Source of the DNA: Phaeobacter italicus
Lineage (GTDB): Bacteria > Pseudomonadota > Alphaproteobacteria > Rhodobacterales > Rhodobacteraceae
DNA: 64,000 bases
Assembly (NCBI RefSeq): GCF_001258055.1
Contig: NZ_CVRM01000001.1
Location: 1-64,000 of the forward strand
Direction of reading: 5' to 3'
The notes under the pieces were generated by a model. The model was not told the origin of the DNA. It worked only from the letters and a program-made list of their open reading frames with translations, and did not search any database. Positions within the stretch are counted from its first letter, which is position 1. Every line of letters starts with the position of its first letter. Shown piece by piece: positions 25,638-33,502 of this stretch. The position numbers were made by a program, and so were the translations under genes.

Positions 25638-28159
25638 GCGCCTCACGCCTGTCGCTTGCGACCCGTTTTGCAATGAGAGAGCTGCGTGGTGGTCTGCGCG
25701 GCTTTCGTGTTTTTCTGATCTGCCTTGCCTTGGGCGTTGCGGTGATTGCGGGGATCGGCTCGCTGCGGACGGCCATCGAAACCGGTCTGAGCGAGGAAGG
25801 CGCCGTCCTGCTGGGCGGCGACGCAGAGCTGGGCTTCACCTATCGCCGTGCCTCCCCGCAAGAGCAAGCCTGGATGGACGCCAACGCCCTGCGCCGCTCC
25901 GAGGTGATCGACTTCCGGTCTATGGCTGTCGTCGGAGACGAGCGCGCGCTGACGCAGGTCAAGGCCGTGGATACCGCTTATCCGCTTGTCGGCACTGTCC
26001 GTCTGTCACCGGACATGCCGCTGGATCAGGCGCTGGCCGGAACTGACAGTCTGCCGGGCGGGGTGATGCAGCGGGTGCTGGCCGACCGGCTGGGCCTGGC
26101 GGTCGGGGATCGCTTTGCCCTTGGCACACAGGAGTTTGCCCTGACCGCCATCCTGGAAAACGAACCAGATGCTGCCAGCGCGGGTTTTACCCTTGGGCCG
26201 CGCACCATCGTGCAAACGGATGATCTCGCCTCCTCGGGCCTCTTGCAGCCGGGAACCCTGTTTTCCAGCAAATACCGCCTGATCCTGCCAGAAGGTCAGG
26301 ATCTTGCCGCCATGCAGACCCGCGCCGAAGCAGAGTTTGAGGCCGCAGGAATGCGCTGGAGCGATGCGCGCAATGGCGCCCCGGGCATCGCAACCTTTGT
26401 CGAACGGCTGGCAGGGTTTCTGGTGCTGGTTGGCCTGTCCGGGCTGGCTGTGGGCGGGATCGGTGTTTCTGCCGCCGTGCGCGCCTATCTCGCGGGCAAG
26501 ACCACCACGATTGCCACCCTGCGCACTTTGGGCGCGGATCGCGCGACACTGTTTCTGACCTATTTCCTGCAGATCGGCGCGCTGGCACTTCTGGGGGTGG
26601 CAATCGGCTTGGTGATCGGTGGCATGACGCCTGTGATCCTTGGCCCCTGGATTGCGGCGCAGCTGCCCTTTCCGGCCGTCTTTGGCCTGGCCCCGGCGGC
26701 CTTGGGCGAGGCTGCGCTATATGGCCTGCTCACCGCATTCGTCTTTGCGCTCTGGCCGCTGGCACGGGCCGAACGGATCCGCGCCGCCGCCCTGTTTCGC
26801 GACGCCCAAGACAGCCGCACACGGCTGCCTGCGCCGCGCTACATCGTGGCAACGGCACTGGCTGTTGCGGTGCTGGTGGGCTCTGCTGCGGTCTTCAGTG
26901 GTGCAATTGCACTGACGCTTTGGACCGCCGCCGGCCTGATCGGAGCGTTGATCGTACTGTTGCTTGCGGCGGTTGTCCTCAGCTGGATGGCCCGTCGCCT
27001 TGCCCCCTTGGCGCGCGGGGTTCCCGCGATCCGCTGGGCACTGGCCGCAATCGGCACCTCCCGCGATGCGGCGGTGCCCACCGTGCTTGCGCTTGGGCTT
27101 GGGCTGACCGTTCTCGCCGCCATTGGCCAGGTCGATGGCAATATGCGCCGCTCGATCGAGGGCAACCTGCCGGATCTTGCCCCCTCCTATTTCTTTGTGG
27201 ACATCCAGCGCGATCAGATGCCCGACTTCCTCGGCCGGGTCGAAGGTGATCCCGCCGTCAGCCGGGTGGAAAGCGCACCGATGCTGCGCGGGATCCTCAC
27301 CACCATCAACGGCACCCCCGCAACCGAAGTGGCAGGCGATCACTGGGTGGTCACGGGTGATCGGGGCATCACCTATGCCGCGGCCCAACCCGAAACCACC
27401 ACTCTGGTTGCAGGGCAGTGGTGGCCCGAAGACTACAGCGGCGCACCACAAGTCAGCTTTGCCCGCGAAGAGGCCGAGGAACTGGGGCTCGGCCTTGGCG
27501 ATACACTCACCCTGAATGTGCTGGGCCGCGATATCACCGCCACCATCACCAGTCTGCGCGAAGTGGATTTTTCGACCGCGGGAATGGGCTTTGTCATGGT
27601 TCTGAACGAGGCCGCATTGGCCGGGGCGCCCCACAGCTATATCGCCACTGTCTATGCCGAGCAGGACGCCGAAGCGCAGATCCTGCGGGATCTGGCCAAG
27701 GCGATGCCCAACATCACGGCAATCCGCGTGCGCGACGCGCTTGATCGGGTCTCTGACCTGCTGCGTCAGCTGGCCTCTGCCACCGCATACGGGGCGGCGG
27801 CGACCCTGCTCACGGGCTTCATGGTGCTGATCGGAACCGCCGCCGCAGGCGAACCCGCCCGCCGCTACGAGGCCGCGATCCTCAAGACACTTGGCGCCCC
27901 GCGCAGGCAGATCCTGCTCAGCTTTGCCACCCGCTCCGCTCTCTTGGGGGCAGGCGCCGGGCTGGTCGCCCTCATCGCCGGCATGACAGGGGCCTGGGCC
28001 ATCAATGTCTATGTCTTCGAAAGCGATTTCGTCGTGATCTGGAGCAACGCACTGGCAATTATCAGCGGCGGCATTCTAACCACCCTGCTGGCCGGTCTGG
28101 CCTTTGCCTGGCGCCCCCTGCGCGTTCGCCCTGCCCGGATCCTGCGGGCCCGCGACTAA
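25634..28159 (+). CDS. FtsX-like ABC transporter permease, YbbP-like
   Basis: This 841-residue inner-membrane protein has the YbbP layout. A first hydrophobic helix (FRVFLICLALGVAVIAGIGS) precedes a periplasmic domain. A FtsX core sits near residues 260-380, and three to four further helices around 400-480 follow it. A second periplasmic domain and a final FtsX core (LLTGFMVLIGTAAAGEPARRYEAAILKTLGAPRRQILLSF) complete the protein. The duplicated core gives about ten membrane segments in one chain, so the ATPase dimer may serve one permease. It is translationally coupled to the ATPase gene. Confidence 0.92.
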   Translation: MSASRLSLATRFAMRELRGGLRGFRVFLICLALGVAVIAGIGSLRTAIETGLSEEGAVLLGGDAELGFTYRRASPQEQAWMDANALRRSEVIDFRSMAVVGDERALTQVKAVDTAYPLVGTVRLSPDMPLDQALAGTDSLPGGVMQRVLADRLGLAVGDRFALGTQEFALTAILENEPDAASAGFTLGPRTIVQTDDLASSGLLQPGTLFSSKYRLILPEGQDLAAMQTRAEAEFEAAGMRWSDARNGAPGIATFVERLAGFLVLVGLSGLAVGGIGVSAAVRAYLAGKTTTIATLRTLGADRATLFLTYFLQIGALALLGVAIGLVIGGMTPVILGPWIAAQLPFPAVFGLAPAALGEAALYGLLTAFVFALWPLARAERIRAAALFRDAQDSRTRLPAPRYIVATALAVAVLVGSAAVFSGAIALTLWTAAGLIGALIVLLLAAVVLSWMARRLAPLARGVPAIRWALAAIGTSRDAAVPTVLALGLGLTVLAAIGQVDGNMRRSIEGNLPDLAPSYFFVDIQRDQMPDFLGRVEGDPAVSRVESAPMLRGILTTINGTPATEVAGDHWVVTGDRGITYAAAQPETTTLVAGQWWPEDYSGAPQVSFAREEAEELGLGLGDTLTLNVLGRDITATITSLREVDFSTAGMGFVMVLNEAALAGAPHSYIATVYAEQDAEAQILRDLAKAMPNITAIRVRDALDRVSDLLRQLASATAYGAAATLLTGFMVLIGTAAAGEPARRYEAAILKTLGAPRRQILLSFATRSALLGAGAGLVALIAGMTGAWAINVYVFESDFVVIWSNALAIISGGILTTLLAGLAFAWRPLRVRPARILRARD

Positions 28160-28205
28160 CGTCAGACCCCCGATCACGCGCAGGCGCAAGCCGCGCGAAA
28201 ACACG

Positions 28206-28239
28206 AAAAAAGGGGAGAGGCCAGATGCCTCTCCCCTTT
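28206..28239. terminator. Bidirectional terminator
   Basis: A perfect 13-bp stem AAAGGGGAGAGGC/GCCTCTCCCCTTT encloses a 5-nt loop. Six A precede it, so it ends minus-strand transcripts strongly and plus-strand transcripts moderately (TTTCTG). Confidence 0.88.
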
Positions 28240-28249
28240 CTGATTTATG

Positions 28250-28280
28250 GGCTGTTCCCCACCCCGGTTGGGGAACAGCC
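28250..28280. repeat. Perfect 12-bp inverted repeat
   Basis: GGCTGTTCCCCA and TGGGGAACAGCC flank a 7-nt CCCCGGT loop. It stands 10 bp from the preceding terminator and 43 bp from the stop of the Rrf2 regulator gene. There is no T-run. It could be a second barrier to transcription or an RNA 3' end structure. Confidence 0.75.
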
Positions 28281-28323
28281 AACGGCATCACCGACAGGCC
28301 CCCCTTGCCAGATGGCAAGACTG

Positions 28324-28779
28324 TCAGCGGCCGTATTGCGGACAGGGGGCGGCCTGAAACAAGGCAAACAGCTCGTCATTGTCACAGACAAGCGCCTCCA
28401 GCGTGATCCCGTCCAAAGAGCGATAAAAGGCCTGCGCCGCATCCGCGAGGGCAACCCGCAGCCGACAGGCCGAGACTAGCGGGCAGGTGTTGTCGGCATC
28501 GGCAAAACACTCCACCATCGGAACCGTGCCCTCGACGTCGCGAAACACATCGCCAATCCCGATCTTGCCAGCAGGTCTGCCCAAACTCATCCCACCGTTG
28601 CGCCCACGTTGGGTTCGCAGATAGCCAAGCTGGGCAAGCTGATTAATCACCTGCGCCAGATGGTTTTCAGAGATATTGCACCGCTCCGCGATCTCCGACT
28701 TCGTGACCAGCCGGTCCGAGTTGGCCGCGCAATACATCAAGAGCCTCACAGCGATATTTGTCCGTTTCGTAATACGCAT
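28324..28779 (-). CDS. Rrf2 family transcriptional regulator, NsrR-like
   Basis: This 151-residue regulator opens with the winged helix MRITKRTNIAVRLLMYCAAN, a helix-turn-helix KSEIAERCNISENHLAQVINQLAQLGYL, and the wing RGRNGGMSLGRP. Three cysteines in ECFADADNTCPLVSACRL (C-x7-C-x5-C) can hold an iron-sulfur cluster. Order and surrounding residues resemble NsrR, the nitric-oxide sensor, more than IscR, although the first spacing is longer than usual. The start at 28779 follows GGAAGGGG. It is divergent from the GGCT-DUF2254 pair. Confidence 0.88.
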   Translation of the reverse strand: MRITKRTNIAVRLLMYCAANSDRLVTKSEIAERCNISENHLAQVINQLAQLGYLRTQRGRNGGMSLGRPAGKIGIGDVFRDVEGTVPMVECFADADNTCPLVSACRLRVALADAAQAFYRSLDGITLEALVCDNDELFALFQAAPCPQYGR

Positions 28780-28839
28780 GTGTGCCCCTTCCGATGCGTC
28801 CCATGACGCACATCTTTGCATGTGGGGGCAAAGGGCTCT

Positions 28840-28853
28840 TTGACATGCATCAA
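28840..28853. promoter_or_regulatory. FNR/CRP-type box (TTGAC-N4-ATCAA)
   Basis: TTGAC ATGC ATCAA at 28840-28853 differs by one base from the FNR consensus TTGAT-N4-ATCAA. It lies 61 bp from the Rrf2 regulator start and 92 bp before the GGCT gene, so it could act on either. Members of the FNR/FnrL/Dnr group respond to oxygen or NO, which fits the NsrR-like neighbour. Confidence 0.5.
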
Positions 28854-28945
28854 AAGACCGCATTGCAGGGGCGACAACAGTGCTAAGTCGCCCTATCTGT
28901 TAGAGGAACGCCGCCACCCTGACCCGGATTTCACAGGAGACCGCA

Positions 28946-29587
28946 ATGCCTGCCCCCTACTTCTTTGGCTATGGCAGCCTCGTCAACACGCGCACCCATG
29001 ACTACCGCCAGGCCCGGCCCGCGCGGTTGCGGGGCTGGCGGCGGGCCTGGGTGCACACCGACCTGCGCCCGGTCGCCTTCCTGAGCGCGGTTCCCTGTGA
29101 ACACAGCGCCATCGACGGTCTGATTGCCGAGGTGCCGGGCGCGGATTGGGCCGCACTGGACGAACGTGAATTTGCCTATGACCGCCTGCCCGCCCAGGGC
29201 GCGGTAGACCATGATCTGCCCACCCAGACAGACATCGCAGTCTACGCAGTCCCCGCCCACAGCCAGCAGGCCGCGAGCCACCGGCACCCCATTCTGCTCA
29301 GCTATCTGGATGTCGTGGTTCAGGGCTATCATCAGATCTTTGGCCGCGAGGGGGTGGCGGATTTTGTCACCACAACCGACGGCTGGGACGCACCGATCCT
29401 GAATGATCGCACGGCCCCGCAATATCCCCGGCATCAAGCGCTGAGCCCACAGGAAACCGCGCTGGTCGACCGGACCCTTGCTGATGTGAACGCCACAGTT
29501 GTCGAAAATGTGGTCGACAGCATGATCGACACCGCCCCGACCGCAGGCGCAGGCGCAGGCACCACACATCCGGGCAGCACAGCGTGA
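28946..29587 (+). CDS. Gamma-glutamylcyclotransferase-like (GGCT/AIG2 fold) protein
   Basis: This 213-residue protein opens with FFGYGSLVN, the substrate-binding signature of the GGCT fold. The conserved glutamate of the family is in the DEREFAYDRLP segment near residue 74. The C-terminus after about residue 195 is low complexity (Ala/Gly/Thr). Enzymes of this fold release 5-oxoproline from gamma-glutamyl peptides such as glutathione. The exact substrate is unsure. AGGAGA precedes the ATG. Its stop overlaps the next start by 4 bp. Confidence 0.82.
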   Translation: MPAPYFFGYGSLVNTRTHDYRQARPARLRGWRRAWVHTDLRPVAFLSAVPCEHSAIDGLIAEVPGADWAALDEREFAYDRLPAQGAVDHDLPTQTDIAVYAVPAHSQQAASHRHPILLSYLDVVVQGYHQIFGREGVADFVTTTDGWDAPILNDRTAPQYPRHQALSPQETALVDRTLADVNATVVENVVDSMIDTAPTAGAGAGTTHPGSTA

Positions 29588-30786
29588 TTTCCCGCACCCT
29601 TTTATATGTGCGCCGCATCACCCGGCAGCTGTGGTTTCGGGTTGTCCTGCTGTCGGCCTGCTCGCTTCTGGCGCTGGCCGTGGCGCCCTGGCTAACCGGG
29701 TTCATTCCCGAAGATCTTGGCGATCGGTTTGGCCGGGACGCGGCGCTGCCGGTTCTGACCATTCTCGCCTCGGGCATGCTGGCCGTTACCACCTTTTCGC
29801 TCAATATCATGGTGTCGGCCTATCGCACCGCTGCGGCCACGGCCACACCAAGGGTCTATCGCCTGCTGCTGGAGGATACGATCACCCAAAGCGTGCTGGC
29901 CACATTTGTCGGCGGCTTCGTCTTCAGCCTCAGCGCGGTGATCCTGTTCCGCTCGGGCTTTTACACCGAGGACGCCGCCGTGGTGGTGTTTGCCACCACC
30001 GTGGTGATTGTCGCACTGATTGTCGGCTCGATCCTGCGCTGGATCGACCATCTCTCCGGGCTCGGCAGCATGGACCACACCCTGCGCTTGATCGAAACCC
30101 GCAGCCGCACCAGCCTGCGCCAGCGCGCCGAACGGCCATGCCTGGGGGGATGCGCCATCACAGACGACAACAGCGATGCCCGCCCCGCAGACAGTATCGC
30201 CATCCCCGCCGCCGAAAGCGGCTTTGTCCGCTTTATCGACATGACTGCCCTCAACACCCTGGCCAAAGAGGGCGACACCCGCGTCCGCATTGCCCGCAGC
30301 CCCGGCGAATTCGTGCTGCGCGGCCAACCCGTGGCCTGGCTGTTCACGGCAGACGAGGATCTGGCTGACACGGCAAGCGGGCATATTGAAATCGGCGATG
30401 TGCGCAGTTTCGATCAGGATCCCTCCTTTGGCCTGACGCTGCTGGCCGAAACCGCCCAACGCGCCCTCTCCCCCGGGATCAACGACCCCGGCACCGCGAT
30501 GGAGGTGATGGGCCGCCTCGAACGCCTTCTGTGGGAGAGCACCCCAGACGACATCCCCGACGCCCGCGAGGATGTGTCCTTTCCCCATGTCGAAATGCCG
30601 CCTGTCACCGCGCGTTACCTGCTCGACTGCGCCTTTCCCCCCATCGCCCATTGCGGCAAGGATGACCCGTCGGTGATGGATTGGATGCAGAAGGGGCTGA
30701 CCGCGCTGTCCGATCACCCCAACAGCGACATGGCCAAAGCGGCGCAATCACTGGCCGATCACCTGTTTCCCACACAGACCGACTAG
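29584..30786 (+). CDS. DUF2254 family membrane protein
   Basis: This 400-residue inner-membrane protein has four hydrophobic segments in the first 155 residues: VVLLSACSLLALAVAPWL, VLTILASGMLAVTTFSLNIMV, a third at VLATFVGGFVFSLSAVILF, and VVVFATTVVIVALIVGSIL. A soluble C-terminal domain follows, with the family motif ALSPGINDPGTAMEVMGRL. The function of DUF2254 is unknown. The GTG start at 29584 overlaps the preceding stop (GTGA), pointing to coupled translation with the GGCT-like protein. Confidence 0.88.
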   Translation: MISRTLLYVRRITRQLWFRVVLLSACSLLALAVAPWLTGFIPEDLGDRFGRDAALPVLTILASGMLAVTTFSLNIMVSAYRTAAATATPRVYRLLLEDTITQSVLATFVGGFVFSLSAVILFRSGFYTEDAAVVVFATTVVIVALIVGSILRWIDHLSGLGSMDHTLRLIETRSRTSLRQRAERPCLGGCAITDDNSDARPADSIAIPAAESGFVRFIDMTALNTLAKEGDTRVRIARSPGEFVLRGQPVAWLFTADEDLADTASGHIEIGDVRSFDQDPSFGLTLLAETAQRALSPGINDPGTAMEVMGRLERLLWESTPDDIPDAREDVSFPHVEMPPVTARYLLDCAFPPIAHCGKDDPSVMDWMQKGLTALSDHPNSDMAKAAQSLADHLFPTQTD

Positions 30787-30803
30787 CCGACTAAGCCTGC
30801 CAA

Positions 30804-30837
30804 CAAAAAAGGCGGCGCTTTGCGGGCGCCGCCTTTT
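30804..30837. terminator. Bidirectional terminator
   Basis: GGCGGCGC and GCGCCGCC pair around a 7-nt loop (30811-30833), with seven A before and four T after. It serves the DUF2254 gene and the convergent gltX. Confidence 0.9.
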
Positions 30838-30872
30838 GGTGATTTGGATCAGGCTTCTGGGCCGGGCTGTTG

Positions 30873-32198
30873 TCAGCCGCGGGCGCGGACGGTTTCCATC
30901 AGCGCCAGCAGGGCAGACATGTCAGGGCCGCGTTCCATGCCGGTCACGGCTTTGCGCAGCGGCATGAACAGGCCCTTGCCCTTGCGGCCCGTCGCGTCCT
31001 TGACGGCAGCGGTCCACTTGCCCCAGCTGTCGCTGTCGTAGGGGCCTTCAGGCAAGAGCGCCATCGCCTCGGCGATAAAGTCCTTGTCCTCATCCGCCAC
31101 CAGCGGCTCGGCGCCGTCGCGGCATAGATCCCACCAGCCGGCAAGATCCTTGAGGGTGGTGATGTTTTCCTTGGCCATATCCCAGAAGGCGGCCTGTTTC
31201 TCTGCCGGAACCCCCAGCGCGTCCACATGGGCCTGCACGGCCTCCAGCGGCAGCGACTGCAGGTGGCGCGCGGTCAGCGGGTAAAGATCCTGCACATCAA
31301 ACTTGGTCGGTGCTGCGCCAAAGCGGTTGATGTCAAAGCCGTCAACCAGCTCAGCCAGTTCCGAACGCAATTCCACCGGATCAGAGGAGCCAAGACGCGC
31401 CATCAGGCTCAGCAGCGCCATCGGCTGCACGCCCGCCTCGCGCAGGTCGCGCAGCGCCAGGGTGCCCAGACGCTTGGACAGCGCCTCGCCCTGTGGGCCA
31501 GTCAGCAGCGAGTGGTGCGCAAAGGAGGGCACAGAGCCGCCCAGTGCTTCGATGATCTGGATCTGGGTCGCTGTGTTGGTCACGTGGTCAGAGCCGCGCA
31601 CCACATGGGTGACGCCCATTTCAGTGTCGTCCACAACCGAGGCCAGTGTGTAAAGGAACTGGCCGTCACCACGGATCAGCACCGGATCAGAAACCGAAGC
31701 CGCGTCGATGGAGATGTCGCCCAGGATGCCATCGGTCCATTCAATGCGCTGATGATCCAGCTTGAAACGCCAAACACCATCGCCGCGCTCGGCGCGGAGC
31801 GCAGCTTTCTCATCATCGGACAGGTTCAGCGCGGCGCGGTCATAGACCGGCGGCTTGCCCATGTTCAGCTGCTTCTTGCGCTTCAGGTCCAATTCGGTCG
31901 GGGTCTCGAACGCCTCGTAGAACCGGCCGATTTCGCGCAGGCGATCGGCGGCGGCGACATAGCGGTCCAGACGCTCGGACTGGCGCTCGACCTTGTCCCA
32001 GGTCAGGCCCAGCCACTCCAGATCCTGCTTGATGGCATCGACGTATTCTTCCTTGGACCGCTCCGGGTCGGTGTCGTCGATGCGCAGGATGAAGGTGCCG
32101 CCAGCCTTGCGGGCGATCAGATAGTTCATCAGCGCGGTGCGCAGGTTGCCAACGTGGATATAGCCGGTTGGCGACGGGGCAAAACGGGTGGTGGTCAT
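30873..32198 (-). CDS. gltX: Glutamyl-tRNA synthetase
   Basis: This 441-residue class I synthetase charges tRNA with glutamate. The HIGH motif is FAPSPTGYIHVGNLRTAL at the N-terminus, RIDDTDPERSKEEY follows, and the KMSKS loop is EALSKRLGTLALRDL. The 441-residue length is slightly short for GltX. Alphaproteobacteria often carry two GltX copies, one of which may act on tRNA-Gln before transamidation; which role this one has cannot be told here. It stands alone. Confidence 0.95.
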   Translation of the reverse strand: MTTTRFAPSPTGYIHVGNLRTALMNYLIARKAGGTFILRIDDTDPERSKEEYVDAIKQDLEWLGLTWDKVERQSERLDRYVAAADRLREIGRFYEAFETPTELDLKRKKQLNMGKPPVYDRAALNLSDDEKAALRAERGDGVWRFKLDHQRIEWTDGILGDISIDAASVSDPVLIRGDGQFLYTLASVVDDTEMGVTHVVRGSDHVTNTATQIQIIEALGGSVPSFAHHSLLTGPQGEALSKRLGTLALRDLREAGVQPMALLSLMARLGSSDPVELRSELAELVDGFDINRFGAAPTKFDVQDLYPLTARHLQSLPLEAVQAHVDALGVPAEKQAAFWDMAKENITTLKDLAGWWDLCRDGAEPLVADEDKDFIAEAMALLPEGPYDSDSWGKWTAAVKDATGRKGKGLFMPLRKAVTGMERGPDMSALLALMETVRARG

Positions 32199-32415
32199 CA
32201 GATGTCTCCTGTTGCCCTGCCCATGTCACACGGGCAGCGTTTTGTCCAGTTTTCCCCGCAGATCGACAGCTCTGCCCACCTGTCTGTGGCGATTGGCGCC
32301 GCGTTGCGATCTCACGTTGGCGTGACGGGCCTGCGCGGGTGGTTTGAAATCTTCGTACGCGACCTAACTCTTTCCCAAGACCAAAGACCGAAACAGCAAC
32401 AGTGAGGATCCCGCC

Positions 32416-33348
32416 ATGTCCCTGAAGATCACCCGTCGCGCTGCGCTCAGCGGAGCTGCCGCCCTGCCCCTTGCCGCCACCGTGACCCCGGTGCTTGCGG
32501 ATGGACACGCCGCCAAGGCACCCGCTGCCCACAGCCGCAGTTTCAAGCTGGGCGACTTCACCGTCACCACATTGCTGGATGGCAGCTTGCCGCGCGATGG
32601 AGCCAAGGAGATCTTTGGCGGTGGCGCAACAGACGAGGAATTTGCCAAGGTCTCGGCGGAAAACTTCATCCCCGCCGACATGGCCCAGTTCTATTTCACA
32701 CCGACGCTGGTGGATACCGGCTCTGAAAAGGTGTTGTTTGACACAGGTCTCGGCCAGGGGGGCATCCAGAAGGCACTGGCCGAGGCTGGTGTCAGCCCCG
32801 AAGAGATCGACGTGGTGGTTCTGACCCATATGCACCCCGATCACATCGGCGGAATGACAACAGAGGGCGCCGCAACCTTTGCCAATGCCCGCTATGTCAC
32901 GGCGAGCGCCGAATATGACTTCTGGTCCAAGATGGAGGCCGGCAATCGCGTTGGTGATCTGGTCGCGCAAAAGGTCACGCCGATGGCAGAGAAAATGTCC
33001 TTCATCGAAGACGGTGGTTCCGTGGCCTCCGGCATCACTGCCATGGCCGCCTTTGGTCATACGCCCGGCCACATGACCTATATGCTCGACAGTGGCGGCC
33101 AGCAGCTGGTGCTGACTGCGGATCTGGCGAACCACTACGTCTGGTCCTTTGCCCACCCGGAATGGGAAGTGCGATTTGACATGGACAAGGCGGCGGCCAC
33201 GGCCTCACGCCGCAAGGTGATGGAGATGCTGGCAGGCGACCGGATCCCGATGATCGGCTATCACATGCCTTTCCCCGCTGCCGGATTTGTCGAAACCCGG
33301 GGGGAAGGGTTCCGCTTTGTGCCGGTCAGCTATCAGATGATGGGCTAA
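32416..33348 (+). CDS. Tat-exported MBL-fold metallohydrolase
   Basis: This 310-residue protein starts with a twin-arginine signal (KITRRAALSGAAALPLAATVTPVLA). The metallo-beta-lactamase domain has the metal motif LTHMHPDHIGG (H-x-H-x-D-H), a later histidine in GHTPGHMTY, and an aspartate at LTADLANH, so two metals are probably bound. It belongs to the broad lactonase/hydrolase group rather than to true beta-lactamases. Tat export fits folding with metal in the cytoplasm. It is divergent from gltX and followed by a terminator. Confidence 0.9.
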   Translation: MSLKITRRAALSGAAALPLAATVTPVLADGHAAKAPAAHSRSFKLGDFTVTTLLDGSLPRDGAKEIFGGGATDEEFAKVSAENFIPADMAQFYFTPTLVDTGSEKVLFDTGLGQGGIQKALAEAGVSPEEIDVVVLTHMHPDHIGGMTTEGAATFANARYVTASAEYDFWSKMEAGNRVGDLVAQKVTPMAEKMSFIEDGGSVASGITAMAAFGHTPGHMTYMLDSGGQQLVLTADLANHYVWSFAHPEWEVRFDMDKAAATASRRKVMEMLAGDRIPMIGYHMPFPAAGFVETRGEGFRFVPVSYQMMG

Positions 33349-33422
33349 CGCGCCAAAAGACGGGCAAGGCAGCTGCGACGCTCGCAGCGCCAGACACCCG
33401 ACCTGACCACCAACCTGAACAC

Positions 33423-33456
33423 AAAAAAGGCGCGGCCAATCGGGTCCGCGCCTTTT
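33423..33456. terminator. Bidirectional terminator
   Basis: GGCGCGG(C) and (T)CCGCGCC pair around a short loop (33429-33452), with six A before and four T after. It ends the MBL gene and the convergent nadE. Confidence 0.88.
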
Positions 33457-33502
33457 CATCATGTTCTGTCTCGGCCCGTCCTTCAGACCCTTCAGCGGAC
33501 CA

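Noticed and set aside
29692-30747. 351-codon open frame antisense to the DUF2254 gene
   Set aside because: Gly/His-rich with no recognisable domain; explained by codon bias on the opposite strand.
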